Positions 27,112 through 36,751 are shown, counted from the stretch's first letter. The stretch: 64,000 nucleotides of DNA from DASQPA01 sp963757335 (GCA_963757335.1 CAVWRJ010000009.1:62001-126000); one strand, 5' to 3'. The notes: a model not told the origin generated them from the letters alone. A program made the numbers and translations.

Positions 27112-28506
27112 TCAGGGCTGCCGGCCCTCTTTGGCGCAACGGGGCCGCAGCTTTTCGATCGTGCTGACGACGTCCGGGGGGAGCTGCCGGCGCTCGGCGT
27201 CGAGCCCGAGCCCGGCCAGGTACTGATCGACATTCGGCTGGCAGGCGAGGAAGAGGAGCACGTTCTCCGGCCGGTAGGGCTTTTTGAGCTTCGGGAAGTC
27301 CTTGGGATCGGACTTGATCCGGCGGATCACCGAGGGATCGAGGGAGAGGTTGGCGGTCGGCGGCTGCCGGAGGAGCGAACGCTTCCCCTTGCCCGAGCGG
27401 GCCCAGTCGAAGGCGCGATAGAAGAAGGACGACGAGGTGTAGAGCTCGTCCTGCGAGAAACCGCGATAGAAGCTGGCGAACTTCTTATCGATTTCCAGGC
27501 CCTTCCCGACGGCCTCTTTGAGAATCCACTGGAACGCATCGTTGGCGAGCCCGTCGTGGACATAGCCGCCGCCGACGTTCGAGTGCACCCCCGGGAACCA
27601 CCGCTGCTCCAGGGTCTGGCCGGGAGCGGCAGCGGTCCAGATCTCGGGCCGGAAATCGTAGCGCTCCTCGTCGATGCCCAGAGCCTGGCGGGCGTTCTTC
27701 ACGCAGCGCGCCGGCTGGGCGGAGAGATAGAAGCTCTTGCTGACCACGGAGGTGCTCGTTCCGGTGGCCTTGAAGCGGGAGCCCAAGGCCATCACCGTGT
27801 CCCAGACGCCGAGGAACTGGACGTCGACGGCCTGAAAGGGGGCGAGCGGCGGCCGCGGCGCCCGCTCCTTGTTGATTCCGGCGACGATCTCCGCCCCTGA
27901 GCCCTTGCCCTGGGCGACGACGTAGGCGCGGAAGAGCCCCGGCAGGTAGTAGGCGTCCTCCTTTCTCGGCAGGCCGCCGGCCCAGTCCAGGAAGTGAGTC
28001 AGACCGCGGGCGGTCGCCGCCCCGCGGCTGAAACCGAAGATGAAGATCGAATCGCCCTCCTGGTGGTTCAAGACGAGAAAATTGAGCGCGTTCTCGATGT
28101 TGGACTCGAAACCGGCGCCCCAGACCCCCCCGAGATACTTGTCGGCCCGGTACAGCAGCCGGTTCGACGTCCCCGGATATTCGGCGAGCGAGCCGACGCC
28201 GATCTCGTAGTAGGCGAGCTGCTGGCGATTCTCCGGGTCCACCGGCAGCACGGACCGGCAGAGCTTGAGCACGTTGGTCGGTTTCAAGACCTTGGTGCCG
28301 TCGTCGCGCTTGTTCTCGTCGTAAGTGCTGTTCCAGGTGCCATCCAGGCAGAGAACGATGCGTTTGGCGGCCATGGTCGGTTTCGTCTCCAGAGCGGAAT
28401 TCGCTTGGGCGAGGAGAGGCCGGGAGGGGAGGGCGAGGAGACAGCCCAGGGCGAGGGCAGCCTGCCAGGCACGAAACAGCGTCGGTCGGGGACGATCGCG
28501 GCACAT
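27112..28506 (-). CDS. DUF2235 (Tle1-like) alpha/beta-hydrolase, probably exported
   Basis: 464 aa. An N-terminal hydrophobic segment (WQAALALGCLLALPSRPLLAQ) looks like a signal peptide, cut after AQA. The DUF2235 domain opens with KRIVLCLDGTWNSTYDENKR and carries the nucleophile motif IFGFSRGAATARGL (Ser in GFSRG) and later the histidine region PGVHSNVGGGY. The family includes type VI phospholipase effectors, but no T6SS gene is present and a Sec signal would argue for a periplasmic lipase or esterase. An internal ATG (MAAKRIVLCL) would give a form without the signal. Confidence 0.82.
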   Translation of the reverse strand: MCRDRPRPTLFRAWQAALALGCLLALPSRPLLAQANSALETKPTMAAKRIVLCLDGTWNSTYDENKRDDGTKVLKPTNVLKLCRSVLPVDPENRQQLAYYEIGVGSLAEYPGTSNRLLYRADKYLGGVWGAGFESNIENALNFLVLNHQEGDSIFIFGFSRGAATARGLTHFLDWAGGLPRKEDAYYLPGLFRAYVVAQGKGSGAEIVAGINKERAPRPPLAPFQAVDVQFLGVWDTVMALGSRFKATGTSTSVVSKSFYLSAQPARCVKNARQALGIDEERYDFRPEIWTAAAPGQTLEQRWFPGVHSNVGGGYVHDGLANDAFQWILKEAVGKGLEIDKKFASFYRGFSQDELYTSSSFFYRAFDWARSGKGKRSLLRQPPTANLSLDPSVIRRIKSDPKDFPKLKKPYRPENVLLFLACQPNVDQYLAGLGLDAERRQLPPDVVSTIEKLRPRCAKEGRQP

Positions 28507-28640
28507 GAGCTTAGGTTTACGTGAGAGTACTTGAGCGAAGCGAAAAGTGTCAAGGCGGCGGTGCAGAGAAGGTTTACTCCCGCGAAGCGCCCCCCCAAGG
28601 CCCCTTCAAAGTCGAATCTGGCGTCGCGGAGGCTTCTGTC

Positions 28641-28700
28641 GTAGGGGCACCCCCCTGTGGGTGCCCTCGGAGGGAGGGCGGCCACGGGGGCCGCCCCTAC
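28641..28700. repeat. 60-bp imperfect palindrome bounded by GTAGGGGC/GCCCCTAC
   Basis: It starts GTAGGGGCACCCCCCTGTGG and ends GGGGGCCGCCCCTAC, with each half itself a hairpin. This is the style of dispersed intergenic palindromes seen in many genomes. A half-copy (GGGCAGGC...GCCTGCCCCTAC) lies at about 24015-24040. The rest of the 324-bp gap (28507-28830) shows no gene. Confidence 0.6.
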
Positions 28701-28830
28701 GCTCCAAGCCAAAAATTCTCGACTTTGCCGAGCCCCCTGTACCGTCACCGGGAAGACACCGGGACCGGCTCTTCCCTGCGATAGGATATGACGTCGAAAC
28801 GAGACATTCACCCTGTAAGGAGGAGCGACC

Positions 28831-29610
28831 ATGAGTGAAGAGCAGCCGGTGCTGGGCAAGTTCGTCTGGCGCGATCTGGTGACGACCGACATCGATCAGG
28901 CCATCGAGTTCTACGGCAGCCTCTTCGGCTGGACGATCAAAGGAGCCGACATGGGGCCGATGGGCACCTACAAGATGATCCACACCGCGGGCACCGAGCA
29001 CGGCGGCTTCATGCAGCTCGACGCCAGCCATGGCGCGCCGCCGCACTGGGTCTCCTATTGCACCGTCCCCGACGTGGCCGCCGCCGTGGCGACCAGCGAG
29101 AAGCTCGGCGGGAAGACCCACATCCCGCCGACCGACATCCCGGGCATCGGAACCTTCGCCATGATCGAGGACCCGGAGGGCGCCGTGATCTCCCCCTTCA
29201 AGCCGCTCACCTGGGCCGGCGAGGGGATCACCCAGCCCTGGCCCGCCGGCACCTTCTGCTGGCAGGAGCTCCTGGCGATCGATCCCGAGGGGGAGGGGAA
29301 GTTCCACTCCGCAGTTTTCGGCTGGAAGATCGCCCCCATGGACATGGGCCCCATGGGCACCTACTATCTCTTCAAGCGCGACAATGAGAAGGACGGCGGC
29401 GGGATGCTCCAGAAGCCGGCGGAAAGCCCGGGCCCCTCATCGTGGTTCCCCTACGTCGCGGTCGAGAACACGAACGACAGCGCCGCCAGGATCGCGGAGC
29501 TCGGCGGCAAGATCTGGGTCCAGCCCAGGGACATCCCCAACGTCGGCCGCTTCGCCGTGGCGAGCGATCCCCAGGGCGCCCAGTTCGCCATCCTGGGGCC
29601 GTCGAGCTAA
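28831..29610 (+). CDS. Two-domain VOC-family protein
   Basis: 259 aa made of two tandem VOC domains. The first is KFVWRDLVTTDIDQAIEFYG to IEDPEGAVISPFKP. The second is FCWQELLAIDPEGEGKFHSA to SDPQGAQFAILGP. This fits the glyoxalase-like, CFP30-type group often annotated as lyase or dioxygenase. AAGGAGG lies well placed before the ATG. Substrate unknown. Confidence 0.88.
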   Translation: MSEEQPVLGKFVWRDLVTTDIDQAIEFYGSLFGWTIKGADMGPMGTYKMIHTAGTEHGGFMQLDASHGAPPHWVSYCTVPDVAAAVATSEKLGGKTHIPPTDIPGIGTFAMIEDPEGAVISPFKPLTWAGEGITQPWPAGTFCWQELLAIDPEGEGKFHSAVFGWKIAPMDMGPMGTYYLFKRDNEKDGGGMLQKPAESPGPSSWFPYVAVENTNDSAARIAELGGKIWVQPRDIPNVGRFAVASDPQGAQFAILGPSS

Positions 29611-29616
29611 AAATCG

Positions 29617-29904
29617 CTAGATCCGCCGCCGGACGATCCGTTCGAGCGTCCGGCGGTCGAGGCGGACCTTGGCGACCGGCTGGCCGTCGCGGAGGAGGAC
29701 GGGGACGACCTCCCCGAAGCGGGCCAGGAGGCGAGGCGAGGCGTCGACGTCCCGCGGCGTATACCCCTGCCCGTACTCCGGCAGCACCGCGTCCAGGAGG
29801 GCCGCCATCTCGTCGCACAGATGGCAGCCGGCGCGGGTCACCAGCTCGTAGCTCGCGAGGGGAACGGTCGGAACGGCGGGAGGGGGACGGCGGAAGAGCT
29901 TCAC
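29617..29904 (-). CDS. Glutaredoxin-like (DUF836) protein
   Basis: 95 aa thioredoxin-fold protein. The active-site-like motif is RAGCHLCDEM (CxxC at residues 27-30), followed by RDVDASPRLLARFGEVVPVLLRDG with the cis-proline in VVPV. The GTG start overlaps the upstream cupin gene stop (GTGA), which implies coupled translation. Target unknown. Confidence 0.86.
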   Translation of the reverse strand: MKLFRRPPPAVPTVPLASYELVTRAGCHLCDEMAALLDAVLPEYGQGYTPRDVDASPRLLARFGEVVPVLLRDGQPVAKVRLDRRTLERIVRRRI

Positions 29905-31049
29905 CCTCCCTGGCCTCCCTCCCCGCCAGAGCTCTCGGCCAGCATCCGCATGAGGCTCGCGAGGATCGCGGGGTCGGCGAGCACCCGCTGGACCGCCGGC
30001 GTCGCCATCAACTGTTGCATCTTCACCGGGTCCATCGCCGGGCTCCCGGTGCTCCCGGCAGGCGGCGCCGCCGGGGTCTTGCCCCCGGCGCGGTTGAAGA
30101 GATCCATCCCGGAGACCGGCGCCCCTCCCCCGATCTGCTTGAAGAGGTCCGAGAGGATGGCGAGCTCCGAGGTCGTCGTCCCGCCGGCAAAGGTGAAGCC
30201 CACGGAGATCGACGGCTCCAGGGTCTCCACCTCGTGGAACCAGTTCGAGGGGATGAACAGCGCCTCCCCCTGGCGGAGGGTGACTTCGAGCGCCACGGCG
30301 CGCCGGAACTCCGGGAAGGCGGCGAAATCGGGATGGTGGATGTCCACCCGGCTCTGGCGCTCGAAGTTGTCGAAGCCCGGGAAGAGCTCGCCGCGCAGGT
30401 AGAGGCGGTCGTACTGGGCGGGGTCGAAGAGGTGGACCGCTTTCGAGCCGCGGACCTGGCAGAGGAGGGTGTTGGGGAGGTCGTAGTGGAGCGGGGTGAC
30501 GCAGCCTTGAGAGCTGATCCAGGTGCTGGTCGTCGAGACCGGGGTGGTCCCCAGGCAGTCCGGCGGGGCGACGTCCTTCTGGAGCTCCGGAAACGCCTCG
30601 AAGAGGTAGGACTTGCCGTAGATGTAGTAGGTCTCCCCGGGGGCGAGAATCGGCGGTCGCCGCGGACGGGAGTCGCCGTTGGTTTCCGGGACGCTGCGCT
30701 CGACGAATTCGCCGAAGGTCATGGCGACCTTGGTCATCGGGGCGGGCTCGGAGAGGTAGTCGGGATAGAGACCGTTGGCGGAGACGATCACCTCCCCCGC
30801 GTACTCCCCCAGGAACGAGGCGAGGTGATCCCACGACCAGCCGGAGAGGGCCGGCCAGCGCTCCATCACCCCCTGGACGATCACCGGCCGGTTGGCCGCC
30901 ACATAGCCGCGGAGGAAGGCCTGCGGGGAGGGCTCCTCGATCCGCCCCACCTTCCCCTTGATCTCGAACGGGCGGAGCGCAGGGCTCCCGGGCTCTGGCG
31001 AATCGGCCGCTTCGGCCGAGCTAGGTTGCCGGCGAACTTTCCACGCCAT
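29901..31049 (-). CDS. Cupin-8/JmjC-like dioxygenase-fold protein
   Basis: 382 aa. The cupin-8 domain opens FLRGYVAANRPVIVQGVMER and continues with the iron-binding HYD motif in CVTPLHYDLPNTLLCQVRG and the distal histidine in FIPSNWFHEVETL. This is the facial triad of 2-oxoglutarate/Fe(II) hydroxylases such as FIH-like proteins. A C-terminal tail (residues 320-380) resembles a helical STI1-type segment with PVKMQQLMATPAVQRVLADP. It sits 2 nt after the M28 peptidase gene, so the three genes form one unit. Confidence 0.85.
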   Translation of the reverse strand: MAWKVRRQPSSAEAADSPEPGSPALRPFEIKGKVGRIEEPSPQAFLRGYVAANRPVIVQGVMERWPALSGWSWDHLASFLGEYAGEVIVSANGLYPDYLSEPAPMTKVAMTFGEFVERSVPETNGDSRPRRPPILAPGETYYIYGKSYLFEAFPELQKDVAPPDCLGTTPVSTTSTWISSQGCVTPLHYDLPNTLLCQVRGSKAVHLFDPAQYDRLYLRGELFPGFDNFERQSRVDIHHPDFAAFPEFRRAVALEVTLRQGEALFIPSNWFHEVETLEPSISVGFTFAGGTTTSELAILSDLFKQIGGGAPVSGMDLFNRAGGKTPAAPPAGSTGSPAMDPVKMQQLMATPAVQRVLADPAILASLMRMLAESSGGEGGQGG

Positions 31050-31051
31050 GG

Positions 31052-32722
31052 TCAGTGCCCCTCCGCCGACGGCGTCTTCTCCCCCTCCGGGCTCGCCTTG
31101 TGCGGCGGTGCCGTGGGCAGCGGCTTTCTGGGGAACGGCTCAGGCCGCATGGCGGCGTCGTAGAGGAAGCTCGCGAGGACCACCGCGGACTGCATCAGAT
31201 CCTTCCGGGAGACCCGGTCGTAGACGTCCAGGTTGGTGTGGTGGGTGCGGTTCGAGTAGTCCAGCTCGTCCTGGATGAACTGGAAGCCGGGGATGCCCAC
31301 CTGGTCGAAGGAGATGTGGTCGGTGCTGTCGGTGCCGCGGAGGGTCACGGTGTCGGCACCCAGGTCGTGCAAGGGTTCGAGCCAGGCTGCAAAGAGGGGC
31401 CGCGCCGCGGCGTTCTCCTGGGCGTAGATGCCGCGGATCTTGCCGCCGCCGTTGTCGAGGTTGAAATAGGCCGAAAGCCGGGCGTGCTCGGGGAGCGGGG
31501 TGATCGGCCAGGTATCGTCCCGCAGATCGGCGGGGATCTCCTTCTGCTTCGGGTCGGTCACCGGCGGGCGGCTGGCGAAATGCGCCTTGACGTAGGCGAT
31601 CGATCCCAGGAGGCCCTCCTCCTCGCCGGTCCAGAGGGCGACGCGGATGGTGCGCCGCGGCTTGACCCCGAGGGCTTTGAGGATGCGGACCGCCTCCATG
31701 ACCACGGCGCAGCCGACGGCGTTGTCGGTCGCCCCGGTGCCGCTGTGCCAGGAGTCGAGATGGGCTCCCGCCATCACCACCTCGCCCCGGGGACCGCCGG
31801 TGCCGGGGATCTCGGCGATCGTGTCGTAGAGATTTTTGTCCTCGTCGTGGAAGCGGGCGGCGACGTCGACCTCCAGCTCGACCTTCTTCCCGGCGGCGAG
31901 GAGCCGCCTTAAGCTCTCGTAGCTCTCATGGGCCAGGATGACGCTGGGGATGCCGACGTTCTCGCCGGGCACCCAGGAGCCTCCCCCCGTCACCCGCAGG
32001 AGACCGTTGCCACGGGCGGAGACGGCGACCGCGGCGAGCGCCCCCTCCTGGCTCAAGAATTCGTTGGTCGCCTTCTGCAGCCGGTGGCGCCGGAGCGCCC
32101 GCTGCCGCCAGTCCTCGGTGTGCTCCCCCGGAATGTCGTACTGGGCGAGGTCGCCCAGCTCGGCCTGGGAGTAGCGGTGGATGGGCGCCACCTCCCCCTC
32201 CGAGGGCTCCGGCCGCCGCTCCGGGCGCGGGGTCTCGACCATCAGGAGAACCTTGCCGGCGAGCTTGCCCTTGTACTGCTCAAGGTCCTTCTCGCTGTCG
32301 ATCTTCACCTCCACCAGCGCGCCGCGGACGGGGCCCGAGGTCCCCGGGGTCCATGCCTTGGGGAGCGCTGCCAGGGGAACCTCCCGCGGCGCCACCATGC
32401 GGAGGCTGGCGCGGCTGTACGACCAGCCCCGGCCGAAGGGATAGGCCTCCAGGTGGGCATTGGCGAGCCCCCAGGAGGCGAGCTGCTGCCGCGTCCATTC
32501 GCTCGCCTCCTTGGCCTGGGGAGAGCCGGTCAAGCGCGGGCCGATGACGTCGGTCAGCTGGAACAGGGTGTCCATCACCTGCGAGCGCTCGAACCCCTCG
32601 GCGCGGATGCGGGTGACCATGCCGAGGTCGACCGGCTCCGCAGCACCGGCCGGCGGCGCCGGGAAGGCGAGGAGAGTGAGCAGGGTGATGCCGGTGATGC
32701 CGGGGAGGAGCTTCGGCGACAT
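31052..32722 (-). CDS. Secreted M28-family zinc metallopeptidase
   Basis: 556 aa with a signal peptide (LLPGITGITLLTLLAFPAPP, cut near AGAAEP). A PA-like insert occupies about residues 110-280. The M28 core gives the zinc ligands: AGAHLDSW (His, Asp), GATDNAVGC (Asp), GEEEGLLGS (catalytic and ligand Glu), the STDHISF region and YSNRTHHTNLD (last His). It resembles carboxypeptidase Q-like aminopeptidases. I chose the ATG at 32722 because AGAGGTGG directly precedes it; a GTG two codons upstream lies in that site. Confidence 0.9.
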   Translation of the reverse strand: MSPKLLPGITGITLLTLLAFPAPPAGAAEPVDLGMVTRIRAEGFERSQVMDTLFQLTDVIGPRLTGSPQAKEASEWTRQQLASWGLANAHLEAYPFGRGWSYSRASLRMVAPREVPLAALPKAWTPGTSGPVRGALVEVKIDSEKDLEQYKGKLAGKVLLMVETPRPERRPEPSEGEVAPIHRYSQAELGDLAQYDIPGEHTEDWRQRALRRHRLQKATNEFLSQEGALAAVAVSARGNGLLRVTGGGSWVPGENVGIPSVILAHESYESLRRLLAAGKKVELEVDVAARFHDEDKNLYDTIAEIPGTGGPRGEVVMAGAHLDSWHSGTGATDNAVGCAVVMEAVRILKALGVKPRRTIRVALWTGEEEGLLGSIAYVKAHFASRPPVTDPKQKEIPADLRDDTWPITPLPEHARLSAYFNLDNGGGKIRGIYAQENAAARPLFAAWLEPLHDLGADTVTLRGTDSTDHISFDQVGIPGFQFIQDELDYSNRTHHTNLDVYDRVSRKDLMQSAVVLASFLYDAAMRPEPFPRKPLPTAPPHKASPEGEKTPSAEGH

Positions 32723-32891
32723 TTCCACCTCTCAAGGAGCGTTGGCGAACACGGTCATTCTAGACCTCTTCGAGAGCGCAGCCGACGGTTTCCCGATCGT
32801 CGCGGCAACTTCACGGGATCTCTCCCTGGGTCTCCATAAAATATCCCAGGTTTGCTAAAGTGCGACCTCAACGACTCAAGGAGAAGAACGT

Positions 32892-33842
32892 ATGAAGCAG
32901 TCGACCCGGACCGGTATTGCGCTCGTGGCGTCCGTTTGCGCGTGGTCTTTAGGTGCCGTCGCCGCGGAGGCGTCCGTCATCCAGCACGTCTTCGTGATCT
33001 CCATGGAGAACCACGACGGCTCGCAGATCTACGGCAACACGACCGATGCCCCCTACATCAACAACACCCTGATCCCGAGCTACGCCCATGCCACCAACTT
33101 CAACGACCCCCTGGCCCTGAGCATCCCCAGCGAGCCGCACTACGTGTGGATGGAGGCCGGTACCAACGCCTTCTCCGACACCACCTTCACGACCGACAAC
33201 AACCCGTCGAGCTCGAACAGCACGAGCAGCACCGCCCACCTGGTGACCCAGATCAAGAACTCGCTCGGCGGCGCGACCTGGATCACCTACCAGGAGGGGC
33301 AGAACTCGACGACCGGCTCCTGCCCCATCGCCGGCAGCGGCTTCTACGCGCCCAAGCACGACCCCTTCATCTTCTTCAAGGACGTCTCCGGCAACCCGCC
33401 GTCGAAGACCAATTCCTACTGCATCGCCCACAGCAAGCCCTACAGCTCGTTCGCGGCGGATTTAACGGCCAACAACATCGCGAGCTACGTCTTCATCACC
33501 CCGAACCTCTGCAACGACATGCACGGCGCCACCGGCTGCCCGAACAGCAACACCATCCGCTCCGGGGACGACTGGCTGAAAGCGGAGCTGCCGCGCATCA
33601 TCTCCTGGGCCAACATCCACTCCGGCGTCATCTTCCTCACCTGGGACGAGGGCAGCTCGACGAGCAAGATGCCCTTCCTCGCCATCGGCCCCGGGGTCAA
33701 GGCCAACTACACCGGCACGGTCTCCTACACCCACAGCTCGATCATCAAGTCGGTCGAGCGGATCCTCGGCCTGTCGTTCCTGTCGACGGTTTCGAGCAGC
33801 AACGACCTCGCCGACCTCTTCCAGGCCGGCTTCTTTCCCTAA
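32892..33842 (+). CDS. Secreted phosphoesterase (phospholipase C / AcpA-like family)
   Basis: 316 aa with a signal peptide (GIALVASVCAWSLGAVAAEA). The phosphoesterase-family opening VIQHVFVISMENHDGSQIYG contains the metal-binding glutamate, and the C-terminal part has NTIRSGDDWL and GVIFLTWDEGSS with the metal-site aspartate. It is shorter than phospholipase C and closest in size to acid phosphatases. It is rich in Ser, Asn and Thr, as for exported proteins. AAGGAG lies before the ATG. It is divergent from the M28 gene. Confidence 0.86.
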   Translation: MKQSTRTGIALVASVCAWSLGAVAAEASVIQHVFVISMENHDGSQIYGNTTDAPYINNTLIPSYAHATNFNDPLALSIPSEPHYVWMEAGTNAFSDTTFTTDNNPSSSNSTSSTAHLVTQIKNSLGGATWITYQEGQNSTTGSCPIAGSGFYAPKHDPFIFFKDVSGNPPSKTNSYCIAHSKPYSSFAADLTANNIASYVFITPNLCNDMHGATGCPNSNTIRSGDDWLKAELPRIISWANIHSGVIFLTWDEGSSTSKMPFLAIGPGVKANYTGTVSYTHSSIIKSVERILGLSFLSTVSSSNDLADLFQAGFFP

Positions 33843-33877
33843 AGCCGCGCCCTGACGCCCGGTTCCTCGCCCGTCTC

Positions 33878-33919
33878 ACCGCCTCCAGGGTAGCCGTCCG
33901 TACGCCCCCTGGAGGCGGT
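33878..33919 (+). terminator. Strong stem-loop after the phosphoesterase gene
   Basis: ACCGCCTCCAGGG pairs perfectly with CCCTGGAGGCGGT across a 16-nt loop, 35 nt after the stop codon. The T-run is weak (TTCACGC follows), as is common at high GC. Confidence 0.65.
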
Positions 33920-34005
33920 TCACGCTATCATCCGCCTCCGGCGGACCTCCGGAGGGGACGCCGGCACTCCCGAACCATCACTGAAGCGAGGAGACCCGCG
34001 AGTCC

Positions 34006-35679
34006 ATGGCGTCTGACATCGAAATCGCGCAACAGGCAAAGCTCGAACGCATCTCCAGGGTGGCCCTGGACAAGCTGGGAATCCCCGAGGCTCATCTAGA
34101 GCCTTATGGCCATTACAAGGCAAAAGTATCGCTCGACTACCTCGACAGTCTCGGGGACCGGCCGGACGGCAAGCTGATCCTGGTGACGGCGATGACGCCC
34201 ACCCCGGCCGGCGAGGGGAAGACGACGACGACCGTGGGCCTGGGCGATGCCCTGAACCACATCGGCAAGAAGGCGGTGATCTGCCTCCGCGAGCCCTCCC
34301 TCGGGCCGGTCTTCGGCATGAAGGGCGGCGCTGCCGGCGGCGGCTTCGCCCAGGTCGTCCCCATGGAGGACATCAACCTCCACTTCACCGGTGACTTCAA
34401 CGCCATCGCCCTCGCCAACAATCTCCTCGCCGCGCTCCTCGACAACCACATCCACCACGGCAACGAGCTCGGCGTCGACGTCCGGCGGATCACCTGGCGG
34501 CGGGTGATGGACATGAACGACCGGGCGCTCCGCGAGATCGTCGCCGGCCTGGGCGGGGTCGGGAACGGCTATCCGCGTTCGGACGGCTTCGACATCGTGG
34601 CGGCCTCCGAGGTGATGGCGATCCTCTGTCTCGCGACCTCGATCTCCGATCTTCGGGAGCGCCTGGGGAACATCATCGTGGCAACGACCCGCGACAGGAA
34701 GCCGGTCCGGGCCCGGGAGCTCGAAGCCCAGGGGGCCATGACCGTCCTCTTGAAAGACGCGTTCAAGCCCAACCTCGTGCAGACGCTCGAAAACAACCCC
34801 GCCTTCGTTCACGGTGGGCCGTTCGCCAACATCGCCCACGGCTGCAACTCGGTGATCGCCACCAGGACCGCCTTGAAGCTCGCCGACTACGTGGTCACCG
34901 AGGCCGGCTTCGGGGCCGACCTGGGAGGCGAGAAGTTCGTCGACATCAAGTGCCGCAAGGCGGGCTTGAAGCCGGCGGCGGCAGTGGTCGTCGCCACCGT
35001 CCGGGCGCTCAAGTACCACGGCGGCGGAAACTTGAAGACGATCACCCGGGAGGACCTGCCTGCCCTGGAGAAGGGGCTCGCCAACTTAGAGCGGCATGTC
35101 GAGAACGTCCAGCAGCACTACGGCATCCCCTGCGTCGTGGCGGTCAACCGCTTCGTCTCCGACACCGAGGCGGAGCTCAAGCTCATCGAGGCCCGAATGG
35201 CGGAGCTCGGCGTCTCCGCGGTCCTCGCCAATCACTGGGCCGAGGGCGGCAAGGGCGCGGCGGACTTGGCGAGGGTCGTCGTCGACCTCTGTGAGCAGAA
35301 GTCGTCCTTCCATTTCGTCTACGAGGATGCCGACACCCTCTGGGAGAAGATCGAGAAGATCTCGCAGAAGATCTATCGCGCCTCGGGGGTCACCGCGAGC
35401 GCCAAGGTGCGGGAGCAGATCGACCGGCTGCAGGCGGACGGCTTCGGGCACTACCCCGTCTGCGTGGCAAAGACCCAGTACTCCTTCTCAACCGACGCCC
35501 ACCGCCTGGGTACTTCCACGGGAACCGAGATCGACATCCGCGAAGTCCGCCTGGCGGCGGGCGCCGAGTTCGTGGTGATGATCTGCGGCGACATGATGAC
35601 CATGCCGGGACTCCCCAAGATCCCCTCGGCCCGGGCGATCGACATCGACGCTGAGGGTAGGGTGGTGGGGCTCTTCTGA
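34006..35679 (+). CDS. fhs: Formate-tetrahydrofolate ligase
   Basis: 557 aa enzyme joining formate to tetrahydrofolate with ATP, making 10-formyl-THF. The P-loop signature TPTPAGEGKTTTTVGLGDAL is at about 65-84, and EPSLGPVFGMKGGAAGGGF follows. The C-terminus has PGLPKIPSARAIDID. It converges on the formate dehydrogenase operon 73 bp away, suggesting joint use of formate: oxidation or formation by FDH and entry to C1 metabolism here. Intact and of normal length. Confidence 0.97.
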   Translation: MASDIEIAQQAKLERISRVALDKLGIPEAHLEPYGHYKAKVSLDYLDSLGDRPDGKLILVTAMTPTPAGEGKTTTTVGLGDALNHIGKKAVICLREPSLGPVFGMKGGAAGGGFAQVVPMEDINLHFTGDFNAIALANNLLAALLDNHIHHGNELGVDVRRITWRRVMDMNDRALREIVAGLGGVGNGYPRSDGFDIVAASEVMAILCLATSISDLRERLGNIIVATTRDRKPVRARELEAQGAMTVLLKDAFKPNLVQTLENNPAFVHGGPFANIAHGCNSVIATRTALKLADYVVTEAGFGADLGGEKFVDIKCRKAGLKPAAAVVVATVRALKYHGGGNLKTITREDLPALEKGLANLERHVENVQQHYGIPCVVAVNRFVSDTEAELKLIEARMAELGVSAVLANHWAEGGKGAADLARVVVDLCEQKSSFHFVYEDADTLWEKIEKISQKIYRASGVTASAKVREQIDRLQADGFGHYPVCVAKTQYSFSTDAHRLGTSTGTEIDIREVRLAAGAEFVVMICGDMMTMPGLPKIPSARAIDIDAEGRVVGLF

Positions 35680-35752
35680 AAGATCCGTTCAAGTTCAGGA
35701 AGGAGGGGGCGGTCGCGGATCTCGGGGTACTGCGGGTAGGAGGTACCCTCCC

Positions 35753-36751
35753 CTACTTCCGCAGGTTCACGAACTCCCACCCGAACCGCCCCTTGATGCA
35801 GAGATGCCCGTGGGTCACTCCGTTCTCGACGGGCGAGGAGACCTTGACGATCCGCTCGTCCTGGACGTGCACGGTGAGCGTGCAGCCGACGCCGCAGTAG
35901 GGGCAGATGGTGTCGGTGGCGGTCTGGGAGGACTCGTCCCAGGTCTTCGCCTCGCGCATGTCGTGCTCGCTCTTGAACATCAGCGCTCCCGTGGGGCAGA
36001 CGCCGATGCAGTTGCCGCAGTAGACGCAGGCGGAGGACGGGAGGGGGACGTCGTACTCGGTCGAGATGCGGGCGTCGAAGCCGCGGCCGGCGACGGCGAT
36101 GGCGAAGGTGTTCTGGGCGTCGGTGCCGCAGGCCTCAACGCATTTGTAGCAGAGGATGCACTTCGAGTAGTCGCGGGTGTAGAGGTCGTTGTCCACCTTG
36201 ACCGGCTGGGCGACCGTCGCCGCGCTCTCGGCGTGAGGGGCATGATGGTGGCCGGGACGGGCAGCGTCGCGCTCGCCGGGGCCGGCGGGCGGCGCCGGGG
36301 TGCCGAAGCGCTCCGGCTCGGCGCCGTAGGTCGCCATGTACTCCTGGATCTGCGGCGCGGTCGAGACGTCGACCGAGGAGGCCAGGAGCTCCAGGACGAG
36401 CCGGCGGGAGAGGCGGACCCGCGGCGAATCGGTCTTCACGACCATCCCCGGCTCGGCCTTGCGCGAACAGGCCGGGACGAGCGTGCGGGCGCCTTCGACC
36501 TCGACGACGCAGATGCGGCAGACGTTGACCGGGGTCAGGTTTTCGAGATAGCAGAGAGTGGGCGTGTCGATGCCTACGAGGCGCGCGGCGTCCAAGAGCG
36601 TCGCGCCCTCCGGCACCGCCACGGGCTGGCCGTCGATCGTCAGCTCGATCCGGTTCCGAACCCGCGGTGGCGGGACGACCGGCACCGGCCCGCGCGGCAC
36701 GGGGATGAGCGGGGTGGGACCGGCAGCCGGGGGGAGGGGATTCGAGCTCAT
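35753..36751 (-). CDS. Formate dehydrogenase Fe-S subunit (N-terminal part of a split FdsA/FdhA)
   Basis: 332 aa electron-transfer protein. In order: a 2Fe-2S domain with C67, C78, C81, C95; a His-rich linker (GHHHAPH); two 4Fe-4S ferredoxin clusters (C198-C208 and C242-C252); and a terminal molybdopterin-type 4Fe-4S motif C283-x2-C-x3-C-x27-C318 (ICPYCGVGC...LCIKGRFGWEF). That last cluster normally sits at the start of the catalytic domain of the same chain; here the gene stops 14 residues later. The His-Cys3 cluster region usual after the 2Fe-2S domain has no ligands (ASSVDVSTAPQIQEY). The start overlaps the NuoEF stop (ATGA). Confidence 0.9.
   Translation of the reverse strand: MSSNPLPPAAGPTPLIPVPRGPVPVVPPPRVRNRIELTIDGQPVAVPEGATLLDAARLVGIDTPTLCYLENLTPVNVCRICVVEVEGARTLVPACSRKAEPGMVVKTDSPRVRLSRRLVLELLASSVDVSTAPQIQEYMATYGAEPERFGTPAPPAGPGERDAARPGHHHAPHAESAATVAQPVKVDNDLYTRDYSKCILCYKCVEACGTDAQNTFAIAVAGRGFDARISTEYDVPLPSSACVYCGNCIGVCPTGALMFKSEHDMREAKTWDESSQTATDTICPYCGVGCTLTVHVQDERIVKVSSPVENGVTHGHLCIKGRFGWEFVNLRK

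Noticed and set aside
27112..28506. Calling the DUF2235 protein a type VI secretion effector
   Set aside because: It has a likely Sec signal peptide, and no VgrG, immunity or T6SS gene is adjacent.
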